DNA of 64,000 nt from Methylomicrobium agile (GCF_000733855.1 NZ_JPOJ01000001.1:3985001-4049000); one strand, 5' to 3'. Shown: positions 1 through 10,383, counted from the first letter of the stretch. The notes: generated by a model not told the origin, from the letters alone. Numbers and translations: made by a program.

Positions 1-60
1 CGAGAGGCCGGCAAAGCCCAGCAGAGTGAAAAAAATCAAAGTCGTTATAATACGTTTCAT
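1..60 (-). CDS. amtB: Start of probable ammonium transporter (partial)
   Basis: Only the first 20 codons are in the window; the gene runs off the left edge. The visible part is a typical signal peptide: a short basic start (MKRII) followed by a hydrophobic stretch ending near LLGFAGLS. A good ribosome-binding site (AAGGA) lies about 7 bases upstream. The call as AmtB is inferred from position: the gene starts 22 bases after the stop of a GlnK-type PII gene, and glnK-amtB is one of the most conserved gene pairs in bacteria. AmtB would carry ammonium across the inner membrane and be blocked by unmodified GlnK. The visible residues alone would fit any exported protein. Confidence 0.6.
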   Translation of the reverse strand, partial: MKRIITTLIFFTLLGFAGLS

Positions 61-82
61 AATTCCGTCCTTACCTCTATGC

Positions 83-909
<827 letters not shown>

Positions 910-945
910 AAAACAAAATGCGCCCCTAGGGGCGCATTTTGTTTT
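910..945 (-). terminator. Rho-independent terminator after the porin gene
   Basis: A near-perfect inverted repeat, CAAAATGCGCC-CCTAG-GGGCGCATTTTG, with A-rich and T-rich flanks. It lies 26 bases past the porin stop codon and could work in both directions. Confidence 0.8.
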
Positions 946-971
946 AGCTTTTAAATTACGTACGGCTTAGC

Positions 972-2327
972 TTAGAAGCTGATCGTAAAATCCGTCGAAA
1001 ACAGGAACTGATCCAGTTTGCCGGTCGTTGCACCGGTATCGCCGAAAGGCCGGGCGCCATCGGCCCAGTCGTAACGTACGTTCGGACGCAAATTCAGCCA
1101 TTTGAGCGGTTTCCAGTTGATGCCTGCCGTTACTGCATAATAGCTGGAAGGCGCGCCGGTCGACAGGAAATTGCCTGCTGCCGCGAAGCTGTTGCCGCTG
1201 CCGTCGGTTGCCGCCCCAACCCGTCCCGGAGAAAAGACCCGAAACCCGTTCTGATCGCGGAACCATTCGCCGCGCACGCCCGCCGTCAAGGTATCGCTGA
1301 TGTCATAGTACAAATGGGTGTTGATGCCGTACCATTCCGCATCTTCCACTCCGTTCGCGGTCAAGACGCCGTTGGCGTATCCGTGATCGTGCTGCAGCAC
1401 CCAGTGGGTCTTGTCGCCGACGTCCTGCTTCAACACCACGCTGTACATGCCCCAGCCCTTGCTGCTTTGTTCCGACGTCCCGCCGTAGGTACCGGTCACG
1501 TTCAGAGAGGTTCCCGAATCGGCATTGGTCCAGGTCGCGCCGGCAATGCCCGCCCAGTTGCCCAAATGTTTGTCCCAGCCGCCGTCCCAGCCGCCGGTCG
1601 CGCTGCCGGTCACCGCGCCGCCGACCACGGACCAATGATCATCGATCGTATAGCTGCCGAGAATACCGGTATGGGTAAACGGCTCGCCGTACTGCATCGT
1701 GTAGGCGTGCGTGTAGAAAAAGTTATCCGGCGCCGGCACCGTTTCATAACCGATCGGGGTGTAGAAATGGCCAGCCTTGATATTCAGACCGTTGCCGATC
1801 GGCAGATAGGCTTCCAGATAGGCCTGTGGAAATGCCAAATCGTAGAAACGGTTGTCGTTGCTGTTGAGTAAATTCAAATCCCAATGGTTTCTGTTCAAAG
1901 GCAGCCCGGAATTTACGTCGAATGCCGGCACGCCGTAGGCCTGGGTAAAAAGCGCGTCGGTGCCGAACATCACGTCGAAACGAAAACCCAAATCAAAACT
2001 GTCACCTTCCGTCGCGACTGCGCGCTGGAGGAATAAATTCAACTGATTCAATTGAAATTCCCCCGAGCGGTCGCCGAACGTCACCGGCCCGTTGAAATTG
2101 TTTTCCGGACTGATCGAGTTATAAGTAATGCCGGCATTCGCCCAACCGCCTACCGTAAGCCCGTACTTTTTCATAAAGGAACTGCCGTTCGGATCGCCTG
2201 CCGCTTCCAGGAGCCGTTCCGCCTCGGTCAATGTAGCGGCGTTGATCGCGCCCGCGGCCGAGTAAAGTACCAGTCCTAACGCCAAAGATTTAAAACTGGC
2301 GCGATCATTGCTTTGATATTTTTTCAT
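972..2327 (-). CDS. Outer-membrane beta-barrel porin (Bbp2/OmpL-like)
   Basis: A 451-residue exported protein. The first ~30 residues are a signal peptide (hydrophobic LALGLVLYSAAG, likely cut near AINA-A). The rest is rich in Gly, Asn, Trp and Tyr, shows alternating beta-strand patterns and ends in Phe (TDFTISF), as outer-membrane barrels do. Motifs such as GGWANAGITYN near the start, QAYLEAYLPIGNG and KAGHFYTPIGYETV in the middle, and WLNLRPNVRYDW near the end resemble the putative beta-barrel porin-2 family (PF07642). The substrate is unknown. The gene is divergent from glnA, and both share an intergenic region with an NtrC-like site. A strong sigma-54 promoter precedes it, so I infer it serves uptake of a nitrogen source under nitrogen limitation. 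Confidence 0.8.
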   Translation of the reverse strand: MKKYQSNDRASFKSLALGLVLYSAAGAINAATLTEAERLLEAAGDPNGSSFMKKYGLTVGGWANAGITYNSISPENNFNGPVTFGDRSGEFQLNQLNLFLQRAVATEGDSFDLGFRFDVMFGTDALFTQAYGVPAFDVNSGLPLNRNHWDLNLLNSNDNRFYDLAFPQAYLEAYLPIGNGLNIKAGHFYTPIGYETVPAPDNFFYTHAYTMQYGEPFTHTGILGSYTIDDHWSVVGGAVTGSATGGWDGGWDKHLGNWAGIAGATWTNADSGTSLNVTGTYGGTSEQSSKGWGMYSVVLKQDVGDKTHWVLQHDHGYANGVLTANGVEDAEWYGINTHLYYDISDTLTAGVRGEWFRDQNGFRVFSPGRVGAATDGSGNSFAAAGNFLSTGAPSSYYAVTAGINWKPLKWLNLRPNVRYDWADGARPFGDTGATTGKLDQFLFSTDFTISF

Positions 2328-2441
2328 GGTGATAGCCCTGCATTAGATTATCTTGGTCTGTCAATGAACATTACGGCTAAACCATCCGATTGCCCAACAT
2401 TGGGACCAATCATTAGCGCGTGATGTACCTGAAAATGTACA

Positions 2442-2458
2442 AGCAATATTAATGCCAG
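2442..2458 (-). promoter_or_regulatory. Sigma-54 promoter of the porin gene
   Basis: On the minus strand CTGGCATTAATATTGCT matches the sigma-54 consensus, with GG and GC separated by 10 bases. The predicted start lies about 100 bases upstream of the porin start codon. The NtrC-like palindrome at 2555-2571 is about 100 bases further upstream, a normal enhancer distance. Confidence 0.75.
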
Positions 2459-2554
2459 TTGCTTTACGGCAATATTTTTTGCCAAAATACAACATAAATT
2501 CATGCTAATTGGTATGTATGAACCAGACCCACCCCTGAATAGGGAAAAACATTG

Positions 2555-2571
2555 CGCACCATGATTGTGCA
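2555..2571. promoter_or_regulatory. NtrC-binding site between porin and glnA
   Basis: CGCACCATGATTGTGCA matches the 17-bp NtrC palindrome TGCAC-N7-GTGCA at all but one of the conserved positions. It sits between the divergent porin and glnA genes and could activate both. Confidence 0.7.
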
Positions 2572-2714
2572 TTTTTCTTTTATTCGCACCATAACTAGGC
2601 TTTTTTTAAGGAAATCCATTACCTCGCCCACTTACCGTTCTAAATTTTTTCAAGCGAAATAAGTTCAATTTTTTTTGTAGCTCATTCGACAAAAAAAATG
2701 TTATCGTAGTCCAG

Positions 2715-2732
2715 TTTGGCTAAACCATTTGA
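2715..2732 (+). promoter_or_regulatory. Possible, degenerate sigma-54 promoter of glnA
   Basis: TTTGGCTAAACCATTTGA has a good -24 half (TTGGC), but the -12 half carries TG where GC is expected. It lies about 30 bases upstream of the glnA start, where a promoter is expected, and about 150 bases from the NtrC site. A sigma-70 promoter in the A/T-rich 2660-2705 region is an equally likely driver. Confidence 0.35.
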
Positions 2733-2760
2733 CACAAACCGATCTCAGGAGACTAAATAG

Positions 2761-4170
2761 ATGTCTGTAGAAAATGTATTAAAAATGATTAAGGATAACG
2801 ACGTAAAATTCGTCGATTTCCGTTTTTGCGATACCCGCGGCAAGGAACAACACGTCACTTTCCCAGCTCACACCATCAGCGAAGACACCTTCGAAGAAGG
2901 CAACATGTTCGACGGCTCGTCGATCGCCGGCTGGAAGCACATCAACGAATCGGACATGATTTTGATGCCGGATCCGACCACTGCGGTCATGGACCCGTTC
3001 TATGACGACGCCACGCTGATCCTGCGCTGCGACATCATCGAACCGAAAAACATGCAAGGCTATGAGCGCGATCCGCGTTCGATCGCGAAACGCGCGGAAG
3101 CCTATCTGCAGTCCACCGGCATTGCGGATACCGCCTTGTTCGGTCCGGAAAACGAATTCTTCATTTTCGACGATGTACGCTGGGGCGCGGACATGAGTGG
3201 CGCTTTCTTCAAGATCGATTCCGAAGAAGCGGGCTGGAACTCCGAAAAAGTGTATCCCGACGGCAACATCGGCCATCGCCCAAGTGTAAAAGGTGGCTAC
3301 TTCCCGGTTCCGCCGGTCGACTCCCTGCAGGACATGCGTTCCGCGATGTGCCAGGTTCTGGGTGAAATGGGCATGAGAACCGAAGTGCACCATCACGAAG
3401 TGGCAACCGCAGGCCAATGCGAAATCGGCGTAAGATTCAACACGCTGGTTAAAAAAGCCGATGAAGTGCTGGCATTGAAATACGTGGTTTCGAACATTGC
3501 TCACGCTTACGGCAAAACCGCCACCTTCATGCCGAAACCGATGGTCGGCGACAACGGCAGCGGCATGCACGTGCACCAATCGCTCGGCAAAGGCGGCGTG
3601 AACCTGTTCACTGGCGACCAATACGGCGGCCTGTCCGAACTGGCGCTGTACTATATCGGCGGCATCATCAAGCATGCCAAGGCGTTGAACGCTTTCACCA
3701 ACGCTTCCACCAACAGCTACAAGCGTCTGGTTCCGGGCTTCGAAGCGCCGGTCATGTTAGCTTACTCCGCACGCAACCGCTCTGCGTCGATCCGCATTCC
3801 GTTCATTACCAACCCGAAGGCCCGCCGCATCGAAGTGCGTTTCCCGGATTCGACCGCGAACCCCTACTTGGCATTCTCGGCGATGCTGATGGCCGGCCTC
3901 GACGGCATTCAAAACAAGATCCATCCGGGCGACGCGATGGACAAGGACCTGTACGACCTGCCGGCAGAAGAAGCGAAAAGCATTCCGCAAGTCTGCCATG
4001 CATTCGACCAGGCGCTGGAAGCACTCGATCAAGACCGCGAGTTCCTGACCCGCGGCGGCGTCTTCACCGACGACGTAATCGACGGCTACATCGATCTGAA
4101 GATGGCCGAGGTCACCCGTCTGCGCATGAGCACCCACCCTGTCGAATACGACATGTACTACAGCTTGTAA
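2761..4170 (+). CDS. glnA: Type I glutamine synthetase
   Basis: 469 residues, the normal length of bacterial GSI. It makes glutamine from glutamate, ammonia and ATP as a cytoplasmic dodecamer and is the main entry point for ammonia at low concentration. The family signatures are clear: FDGSSIAGW near residue 50, [11 protein letters not shown] near 130, [11 protein letters not shown] near 265, and the ATP-binding region around [11 protein letters not shown] near 325. Tyr398 in [11 protein letters not shown] is the adenylylation site, so this is the GSI-beta type controlled by GlnE. A ribosome-binding site (CAGGAG) precedes the ATG. It is followed by its own terminator, then ntrB and ntrC, the classic glnA-ntrBC order. 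Confidence 0.98.
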   Translation: MSVENVLKMIKDNDVKFVDFRFCDTRGKEQHVTFPAHTISEDTFEEGNMFDGSSIAGWKHINESDMILMPDPTTAVMDPFYDDATLILRCDIIEPKNMQGYERDPRSIAKRAEAYLQSTGIADTALFGPENEFFIFDDVRWGADMSGAFFKIDSEEAGWNSEKVYPDGNIGHRPSVKGGYFPVPPVDSLQDMRSAMCQVLGEMGMRTEVHHHEVATAGQCEIGVRFNTLVKKADEVLALKYVVSNIAHAYGKTATFMPKPMVGDNGSGMHVHQSLGKGGVNLFTGDQYGGLSELALYYIGGIIKHAKALNAFTNASTNSYKRLVPGFEAPVMLAYSARNRSASIRIPFITNPKARRIEVRFPDSTANPYLAFSAMLMAGLDGIQNKIHPGDAMDKDLYDLPAEEAKSIPQVCHAFDQALEALDQDREFLTRGGVFTDDVIDGYIDLKMAEVTRLRMSTHPVEYDMYYSL

Positions 4171-4198
4171 AATCTTTTAACTCGCTTCCTTGCTCCAC

Positions 4199-4228
4199 AA
4201 AAACGCCCCATCTTGGGGCGTTTTTTTT
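4199..4228 (+). terminator. Rho-independent terminator of glnA
   Basis: AACGCCCCA-TCT-TGGGGCGTT followed by eight T residues, about 30 bases after the glnA stop codon. Confidence 0.92.
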
Positions 4229-4287
4229 CGCCCTGCCCTATAATAATTCCCTTCGAACGCTCGGCCTCGTCCAAACCCGCATTTTTT

Positions 4288-4320
4288 CGCACTTTTTTGT
4301 GCATTGGTCTGTAAATTGCT
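4288..4320 (+). promoter_or_regulatory. Sigma-54 promoter of ntrBC with adjoining NtrC-like palindrome
   Basis: TTGGTCTGTAAATTGCT (4304-4320) has GG and GC exactly 10 bases apart and a perfect TTGCT -12 element. Directly before it, CGCACTTTTTTGTGCA (4288-4303) resembles the NtrC palindrome but is one base short in its spacer. A site this close to the promoter would more likely repress than activate, as in NtrC autoregulation elsewhere. Confidence 0.6.
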
Positions 4321-4364
4321 AACAATAACGCTCATAGACTATGAGTTAGATTTCAAAGGCAGTC

Positions 4365-5414
4365 ATGCATAAAAGGATACTGGATCACCTGAATTCCGCA
4401 ATTCTACTGTTCGACCGGGACTTGAACCTGGCCTATATCAATACCTCCGGTGAAGTGTTGCTGGCGGACAGCGCCAATCAATTGCTCGGCATGAATGCTT
4501 CCGAATTGTTCAAAACCTCCGAACCGGCACTGCTCGCCAATTTGAAACTGTCGCTGGCAATGGCCGAGCCCCTGCTCGACCGTGCGCTTACGCTGAACCG
4601 GATCGGCCAGAGCATCACGATCACTTTCAGCGCCACCCCTCTGACAAATGAAAAAGGCCAGCCCGAAGTCCTGGTCGAATTGCTGCAGGTCGACAATCAC
4701 CTGCGCATATCGAAAGAAGAACAGCTGTTGTCGCAGCAAAATACCGCAAGGCTGCTGGTGAGAGGACTCGCGCACGAAATCAAGAACCCGCTGGGCGGCC
4801 TGCGCGGGGCGGCGCAACTGCTGGACCTGGAACTGGTCGATCCCGACTTGAAAGAGTATACCGGCATTATCATCGCCGAATCGGACCGGCTGCAAGGGTT
4901 GATGGACAAGATGCTGGGCCCGAACAAACTGCCGAACAAAAAGCCGTTGAATATCCATGAGGTACTGGAAAGGGTCAGGCAACTGGTCGAAGCCGAGGCC
5001 AACGGCAATATTTCGATCCTGTGCGACTACGATCCGAGCATTCCCGACTTGAAGGCGGACAAGGACCAGCTGATTCAGGCCGTGTTAAACATTGTGCGCA
5101 ACGCGGTCCAGGCCCTCGACGGCGCCGGCGTGATCCGGCTGAAGACGCGGATCAAGCGGAATGTCACGATTGGGCGCAAATGCCACAAATTGACGGTCAA
5201 AATCGACATTACCGACAACGGCCCCGGCATCGACGCGGGGATGATGAACCAGATTTTTTACCCGATGATAACCGGCCGCCCGGAAGGCACCGGCCTCGGG
5301 CTGTCGATCGCGCATTCCCTGATCAGCCAGCACAACGGCCTGATCGAATGCCAGAGCGAACCCGGCAATACCACTTTCACCATTCTGCTACCGATAGAGT
5401 CTGGCAATGACTAA
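4365..5414 (+). CDS. ntrB: Nitrogen sensor histidine kinase NtrB
   Basis: A 349-residue cytoplasmic sensor kinase/phosphatase that phosphorylates NtrC when nitrogen is short and dephosphorylates it when bound by PII. An N-terminal PAS-like domain (about 1-115) is followed by a dimerisation/phosphoacceptor domain with His137 in RGLAHEIKNPLGG. The C-terminal ATPase domain has the N box (NIVRNAVQAL, about 240-250), the G1 box (DNGPGID) and the G2 box (GTGLGLSIAHSLI). There is no membrane segment, as expected for NtrB. The 3' end overlaps the ntrC start by 8 bases, so the two are translationally coupled. Confidence 0.96.
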   Translation: MHKRILDHLNSAILLFDRDLNLAYINTSGEVLLADSANQLLGMNASELFKTSEPALLANLKLSLAMAEPLLDRALTLNRIGQSITITFSATPLTNEKGQPEVLVELLQVDNHLRISKEEQLLSQQNTARLLVRGLAHEIKNPLGGLRGAAQLLDLELVDPDLKEYTGIIIAESDRLQGLMDKMLGPNKLPNKKPLNIHEVLERVRQLVEAEANGNISILCDYDPSIPDLKADKDQLIQAVLNIVRNAVQALDGAGVIRLKTRIKRNVTIGRKCHKLTVKIDITDNGPGIDAGMMNQIFYPMITGRPEGTGLGLSIAHSLISQHNGLIECQSEPGNTTFTILLPIESGND

Positions 5415-6816
5415 ACCTGAAACCGTCTGGATCGTAGACGACGATAAATCGATCCGCTGGGTCGTCGAGAAGGCTTTGCAAAAAGCCAAAATGCAGACGA
5501 TGACTTTTGCGAACACGAAGGAACTCCTGAGCGCATTGCAGCACGATACCCCCGACGCGCTCCTGACCGACATCCGGATGCCCGGCATGGACGGCTTCGA
5601 GCTGCTGGACCGCGTGCAAAAAAATTATCCGGGACTGCCGGTAATCATCATGACCGCGCATTCGGATCTCGAAAGCGCGGTTTCGGCTTTCCACGGCGGC
5701 GCCTTCGAATACCTGCCCAAGCCGTTCGACATCAATGAAGTGGTCGAACTGGCACACCGCGCCTGCACGCACAGCCGTCGGCAGCAGGAGAGTCAGAAAG
5801 AAGCCTCCGCGCTCGAATCGCCGCCCGAAATCATCGGCGCCGCACCGGCCATGCAGGAAGTGTTCCGCGCGATCGGCCGGCTGGCCCGCTCCAACATCAC
5901 CGTGCTGATCAACGGCGAGTCCGGCACCGGCAAGGAACTGGTCGCCAAAGCCCTGCACAAACACAGCCCGCGCTCGAAGAATCCGTTCATCGCGCTGAAT
6001 ATGGCCGCGATTCCGAAAGACCTGATGGAATCGGAACTGTTCGGCCATGAAAAAGGCGCTTTTACCGGCGCCCAGGCCCGCCGGGCGGGCCGCTTCGAAC
6101 AAGCCAACGGCGGCACGCTGTTCCTCGACGAAATCGGCGACATGCCGGCCGAACTGCAAACGCGCCTGTTACGCGTGCTTGCCGACGGTGAGTTTTATCC
6201 GGTCGGCGCCCATCTGTCGATCAAGGTCGACGTGCGCATCATTGCCGCAACCCATCAAAATCTCGAAGCATTGGTCGAACAAGGCCGCTTCCGTGAAGAC
6301 CTGTTCCATCGCCTGAACGTGATCCGGATCCACATCCCGCCGCTGCGCGACCGCAAACAGGATATTCCGCTCCTGCTCCGCCACTTTCTGGCCCAGGCCG
6401 CGCAGGAACTGAATACCGAAGTCAAAACCCTAAGGCCCGACGCGGAAAGTTATCTGAGCGACCTCGACTGGCCCGGCAACGTCCGCCAGCTCGAAAACTG
6501 CTGCCGTTGGCTGACCGTCATGGCTTCCGGCCGTGAAATCCATCTGCACGACCTGCCGCCGGAACTCCTGAACAAACCGCACGAACGCGAAACGGAGAGC
6601 GGAAACTGGGAAACGATGCTCAGAAGCTGGATCGACCGCCAACTGATGACCAAGGAACACGAAGTCGCCAAACAGACGATCCCCGCCGTCGAAACGATTT
6701 TGATCAAGGCCGCATTGAACCATACCCACGGCAAACGCCACGAAGCGGCCATCTTGCTGGGCTACGGCCGAAACACCCTGACCCGGAAAATCAAGGAACT
6801 CGGTATCGAGGAATGA
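5407..6816 (+). CDS. ntrC: Nitrogen regulation response regulator NtrC
   Basis: A 469-residue sigma-54 activator. The receiver domain (1-120) keeps the acidic pocket (VDDDKS) and the phosphorylation site Asp55 in LLTDIRMPGMDG. The AAA+ domain (about 140-380) has Walker A GESGTGKE near 170, the sigma-54-contacting loop GAFTGA at 217-222 and the Walker B-type LFLDEIGDMP near 240. The C-terminal Fis-type helix-turn-helix (AAILLGYGRNTLTRKIKELG) binds sites such as the one at 2555. All functional motifs are intact, so the sigma-54 promoters in this block have their activator next door. Confidence 0.97.
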   Translation: MTKPETVWIVDDDKSIRWVVEKALQKAKMQTMTFANTKELLSALQHDTPDALLTDIRMPGMDGFELLDRVQKNYPGLPVIIMTAHSDLESAVSAFHGGAFEYLPKPFDINEVVELAHRACTHSRRQQESQKEASALESPPEIIGAAPAMQEVFRAIGRLARSNITVLINGESGTGKELVAKALHKHSPRSKNPFIALNMAAIPKDLMESELFGHEKGAFTGAQARRAGRFEQANGGTLFLDEIGDMPAELQTRLLRVLADGEFYPVGAHLSIKVDVRIIAATHQNLEALVEQGRFREDLFHRLNVIRIHIPPLRDRKQDIPLLLRHFLAQAAQELNTEVKTLRPDAESYLSDLDWPGNVRQLENCCRWLTVMASGREIHLHDLPPELLNKPHERETESGNWETMLRSWIDRQLMTKEHEVAKQTIPAVETILIKAALNHTHGKRHEAAILLGYGRNTLTRKIKELGIEE

Positions 6817-7014
6817 TTTTTCGGGTGTTCCTGTTTTTTGATATAAAAAAGATCTTTGCCGCTACGCCGCGGCTGCCTGCCTATAAACAATCCACCGACA
6901 AGCATGATCTGAGGATCGGCAGACGTTTTCAGAAACCAATAATCCCTGTTGACAGCCCTATCTGGCCCCAAGAGAAAAAGGTGGGGTGTAGCATTAGGAA
7001 ATTTCGATGCAACC

Positions 7015-8109
7015 CTATTGGCTGATCTTTCCTGTCCTTTTGGACGAGTCCCAACAAGGATAATCCGTATAGCCGACTTTCGGATCGGGCAACCCGTAGC
7101 CGTAGAATGTTGCGGCATCATAAGGGTTTAACGCCACGTTCAGTTGCAGGCGGCGCACCAAATCGGGATTGGCGATGAAGTCCTTGCCGAACGAAACGGC
7201 ATCCGCTTCGCCTGCAGCGATCGCCTGCTGAGCCGTATCGCGGTCGAATCCTTCATTCGCAATCAAAACGCCGCCGAAGCGTTTTTTCAATTCCGGGCTG
7301 ATGCGGTTGGCCCCCAGCGACTCCCGGGTAAAAATAAAGGCGACGCCTCTCTGGCCGAGTTGTTCTGCGACGTAACCGAATGTCTGCAAAGGCTGCGAAT
7401 CGCCCATCGAATGCGCATCGCCTCGGGGCGCAAGATGCACTCCGACCCGGCCTCTGCCCCAGACGGAAATCGCCGCATCGGTAACTTCCAGCAGCAGTCG
7501 GGCCCGATTTTCTATGGAGCCGCCATATTCGTCTTCGCGATGATTGGTGCTATCCTGCAGGAACTGGTCGAGCAGATAACCGTTGGCACCATGGATTTCC
7601 ACCCCGTCGAACCCGGCCCGTTCGGCATTTTCCGCACCTTTCCGGTAGGCCTCGACGATGCCGGGAATTTCAGCCGTCTCCAGCGACCTTGGCGTCACGA
7701 ACTCGCGCTGGGGCCGCAACAGACTCACATGACCCGCAGGCGCAATCGCGCTCGGCGCCACCGGCAATTCTCCGTTCAGGTAATCCGGATGCGAGACCCT
7801 GCCAACGTGCCATAACTGTAAGAAAATCCGCCCACCCGCAGCGTGCACTGCGCGAATGACTTGTTTCCACCCCTCGACCTGATCTTCTGACCAGATGCCC
7901 GGCGTATCCGGATAGCCGACACCTTGCGGGGAAATACAGGTCGCTTCGCTTAAAATCAATCCGGCACTGGCTCTCTGCGTATAGTACTCCGCCATCAGCG
8001 CATTGGGCACTCTACCCGCGCCGGCACGGCAGCGGGTCAACGGCGCCATCACGATACGGTTGGGCAATTCGAGGTCGCCGATCTTGAGCGAATCAAACAG
8101 GGTATTCAC
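7015..8109 (-). CDS. nemA: Old-yellow-enzyme family ene-reductase (NemA type)
   Basis: 364 residues, the length of N-ethylmaleimide reductase and relatives. The enzyme uses FMN and NAD(P)H to reduce activated C=C bonds or nitro groups of electrophiles in the cytoplasm. Visible signatures are the start LFDSLKIGDLELPNRIVMAPLTR, FLQLWHVGRVSHP near residue 100, the substrate/FMN region GFDGVEIHGANGYLLDQFL near 175-190 with its His/Asn pair, and the late FGKDFIANPDLVRRL. Plant and bacterial relatives end with the same YPCWD-type tail, seen here as TDYPCWDSSK. It starts one base after a glycosyltransferase remnant on the same strand; the two need not be related. Confidence 0.92.
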   Translation of the reverse strand: MNTLFDSLKIGDLELPNRIVMAPLTRCRAGAGRVPNALMAEYYTQRASAGLILSEATCISPQGVGYPDTPGIWSEDQVEGWKQVIRAVHAAGGRIFLQLWHVGRVSHPDYLNGELPVAPSAIAPAGHVSLLRPQREFVTPRSLETAEIPGIVEAYRKGAENAERAGFDGVEIHGANGYLLDQFLQDSTNHREDEYGGSIENRARLLLEVTDAAISVWGRGRVGVHLAPRGDAHSMGDSQPLQTFGYVAEQLGQRGVAFIFTRESLGANRISPELKKRFGGVLIANEGFDRDTAQQAIAAGEADAVSFGKDFIANPDLVRRLQLNVALNPYDAATFYGYGLPDPKVGYTDYPCWDSSKRTGKISQ

Positions 8110-8110
8110 T

Positions 8111-8317
8111 TTATGCTCCTTTCTTGTCTTGAATAACGGCTCGAAATTTTACCGTCAGTAACTCGACGGCTCCGGCAATGCCATCGCGGGCTTGCATCGG
8201 TTCGCCGATACGTTGGGCACGGTTGCCATATCCAGGGGCCGAGACGATGTTCGCAATGGCTTGCGCCAACGTATTGGCGTCAACCCTTTTCACCGGTGGC
8301 GGTTTGCCCGCCGGCCC
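8111..8317 (-). pseudogene. C-terminal remnant of a glycosyltransferase (MGT/UGT type)
   Basis: An open frame of about 68 codons with no proper start; an in-frame TGA closes it upstream. The peptide GKPPPVKRVDANTLAQAI...GNRAQRIGEPMQARDGIAGAVELL looks like the last 60 residues of macrolide/UDP-glycosyltransferase family enzymes, where Arg-Ala-Gln-x-Ile-Gly-Glu and Asp-Gly-x-x-x-Ala are typical. The catalytic body is missing, so this is most likely the decayed end of a lost gene upstream of nemA. Confidence 0.45.
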
Positions 8318-8424
8318 TCATTCTCTGAAGCTGGGTCGTCCGGAATAATTGCTCTTTCACTCAAAATGGACAAGGTTTTGTAGGATTGCTGCGAAATGCT
8401 AAGGGTACCTAAATCGCAGGCAAT

Positions 8425-8456
8425 AAAAAAGGGCTATCCTCATTCGGATAGCCCTT
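8425..8456 (-). terminator. Terminator of the tRNA transcription unit
   Basis: On the minus strand GGGCTATCC-GAATGA-GGATAGCCC followed by six T residues, just past tRNA-Glu. It probably ends a gltX, tRNA-Ala, tRNA-Glu transcript or the tRNA pair alone. Confidence 0.88.
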
Positions 8457-8462
8457 CGAAGA

Positions 8463-8538
8463 TGGCGTCCCCAAGGGGGTTCGAACCCCTGTTACCGCCG
8501 TGAAAGGGCAGTGTCCTAGGCCGCTAGACGATGGGGAC
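8463..8538 (-). tRNA. tRNA-Glu (anticodon TTC)
   Basis: A 76-base cloverleaf with encoded CCA. The acceptor strands GTCCCCA/TGGGGAC pair, the anticodon loop CCCTTTCACGG carries TTC, and the T-loop is GGTTCGAACCC. It lies just downstream of tRNA-Ala and of the gene for its own synthetase, gltX. Confidence 0.96.
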
Positions 8539-8566
8539 AACAAATTAAGTTTCAATCCGACTGATT

Positions 8567-8642
<76 letters not shown>

Positions 8643-8690
8643 ATCAGTTAAGAAAGACTATTGTACAGTAATTACGGTTTCTGTCCAACT

Positions 8691-10097
8691 TTAATTTAAA
8701 CTTTTTATCATCTCGATCGCTTTTCGTATTCTGGACAAAGTCTTACCCTTGCCGAGCAGCGCCAGGGTCACGTCAATCGCCGGCGAAACGGCCGTACCGG
8801 TCACCGCCACGCGGAGCGGCTGCGCCACCTTGCCCATGCCCAATGCTTTCGCTTCAGCCAGATCGACGATTACCTGATGCAGCGCTTCTTTCTGCCAGTC
8901 ATCGGTTTCGGCGAACCGGTCGTGCAACGCGGCCAGTACCTCCCCGGCTTCGGCATTGAAATTCTTTTTAACCGCTTTTTCATCGTACTCATCAAAATCG
9001 CGATAGAAAAAAGCGCTCGCCCGCGCCATCTCGACCAGAGTCTGGCTGCGCTCCCTTTGCGCCTTCACCACTTCGACCAACGCCGGCCCCTCCGAAGGAT
9101 CGATGCCCAGCTGGCCGATGTGCCAGCTCAAATGACGCGCGACATGCGCCGGATCGCTGTTCATAATATATTGGTGATTCAGCCACAGCAGCTTTTTGGT
9201 ATTGAAAGTCGAGGCGGAAACATTCACGTTTTCCAGTTCGAAATATTCGACCATCTCGTCGACCGAAAAAACCTCCTGATCGCCGTGCGACCAGCCGAGG
9301 CGCACCAAATAATTCAGCAGGGCTTCCGGCAAATAACCGTCGTCGCGGAATTGCATCACGCTGACCGCGCCATGCCGCTTCGACAGCCGCGCGCCGTCCG
9401 GACCGAGAATCATCGGCAAATGCGCGTATAACGGCAGAGGAGCTCCCAACGCTTTCAGAATGTTCATCTGCCGGGGCGTATTGTTAATATGATCGTCGCC
9501 GCGGATCACATGCGTCACTTTCATATCCATGTCGTCGACCACGACAGTCAGATTATAAGTGGGCGAACCGTCCGTCCGTGCAATCACCAGATCATCCAGT
9601 TCCTTATTGGCAACCACAATCTCGCCTTTGACCCGATCGTTGATCGTCACGGCGCCGTCCTGCGGATTTTTGAAACGGACCACATAATCGCGTCCGTCGT
9701 CGCCTTTATAGCCTTTATCCCGGCACTTGCCGTTGTAACGGGGTTTTTCTTTATGAGCCATTTGCTCGTTACGCACCGCTTCCAGCTCTTCCTTGCTGCA
9801 GCAGCAATAATAAGCATCGCCCTGAGCGAGTAATTGCTGAATAATTTCCTTGTAACGATCGAAATGATGCGTTTGGTAGAACGGTCCTTTGTCGTATTCA
9901 AGGCCGAGCCAAGTCATGCCTTCGAGAATCGCATTGACCGATTCCTGCGTGGAACGTTCGAGGTCCGTATCTTCGATGCGCAAGATAAAGTCGCCGCCAT
10001 GCTTGCGGGCGTAAAGCCAGGAAAAAAGCGCGGTACGGGCACCGCCGATATGCAAGTACCCGGTGGGGCTCGGAGCAAAACGTGTAGTAATTGTCAT
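8691..10097 (-). CDS. gltX: Glutamyl-tRNA synthetase
   Basis: 468 residues, a class I synthetase that charges tRNA-Glu in the cytoplasm. The HIGH-type motif appears as [12 protein letters not shown] at residues 15-26 and the KMSKS-type loop as [11 protein letters not shown] near 240. The zinc-binding region with its cysteines ([10 protein letters not shown] ... GKCRDKG) lies at about 97-130, as in E. coli GltX. The C-terminal anticodon-binding domain is complete. The start follows the invariant [10 protein letters not shown] motif. tRNA-Glu is encoded 150 bases downstream. Confidence 0.97.
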   Translation of the reverse strand: MTITTRFAPSPTGYLHIGGARTALFSWLYARKHGGDFILRIEDTDLERSTQESVNAILEGMTWLGLEYDKGPFYQTHHFDRYKEIIQQLLAQGDAYYCCCSKEELEAVRNEQMAHKEKPRYNGKCRDKGYKGDDGRDYVVRFKNPQDGAVTINDRVKGEIVVANKELDDLVIARTDGSPTYNLTVVVDDMDMKVTHVIRGDDHINNTPRQMNILKALGAPLPLYAHLPMILGPDGARLSKRHGAVSVMQFRDDGYLPEALLNYLVRLGWSHGDQEVFSVDEMVEYFELENVNVSASTFNTKKLLWLNHQYIMNSDPAHVARHLSWHIGQLGIDPSEGPALVEVVKAQRERSQTLVEMARASAFFYRDFDEYDEKAVKKNFNAEAGEVLAALHDRFAETDDWQKEALHQVIVDLAEAKALGMGKVAQPLRVAVTGTAVSPAIDVTLALLGKGKTLSRIRKAIEMIKSLN

Positions 10098-10199
10098 TGA
10101 ATTCCATTGTGAATTGAAGGGATTTAGCCCACTATTTTAGCCTTTATCGGGCATTAGCGACAATTCCCGGAAATGATCTCGGCAATCCTCAATTTAGCC

Positions 10200-10383
10200 T
10201 AGTACTCAGTCAATCTTGAAATGTCGGATCAGTAGTCCCCTATCGAGGAATTTCCCTGATGAGAGTGGCGATATGGCTAAGCAATACAGAGTGCGACTCA
10301 CGGAGGAAGAGCGTACCGATTTAGAAGCTGTGGTTTACAAGGGAAAAGCTGCGGCGCATAAAAAGGTACAATTCAAAAACTAG
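10200..10383 (+). mobile_element. IS630-family remnant: left end and transposase N-terminus
   Basis: Bases 10273-10383 encode 36 residues, starting MAKQYRVRLTEEERTDLEAVV and continuing KGKAAAHK. This is the helix-turn-helix start of IS630-family transposases (typically Y-R-V-x-L-T-x-E-E-R-x-x-L-E ... K-G-K-A-A-A). After AAAHK the similarity stops, and the frame ends in TAG one base before the first CRISPR repeat. The upstream TAGTACTCAGTC at 10200 looks like the TA-flanked terminal inverted repeat of this family. The DDE catalytic core is missing, so the element is dead and truncated against the CRISPR array. Confidence 0.7.

Noticed and set aside
2541-2556. GG-N10-GC match upstream of glnA as a sigma-54 promoter
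   Set aside because: The -24 context (AGGGAA) is poor, it overlaps the NtrC palindrome, and it is 200 bases from the start codon.
2348-2572. 74-codon minus-strand frame between porin and glnA
   Set aside because: It covers the porin promoter and NtrC site and has no known motif.
6817-7014. Possible small gene between ntrC and nemA on the + strand
   Set aside because: No ribosome-binding site or motif in the frames; taken as plain intergenic DNA.
10364-10383. Possible degenerate terminal CRISPR repeat (AAGGTACAATTCAAAAA resembles the repeat's end)
   Set aside because: The match needs gaps and the bases are part of the IS630-derived frame; probably chance.
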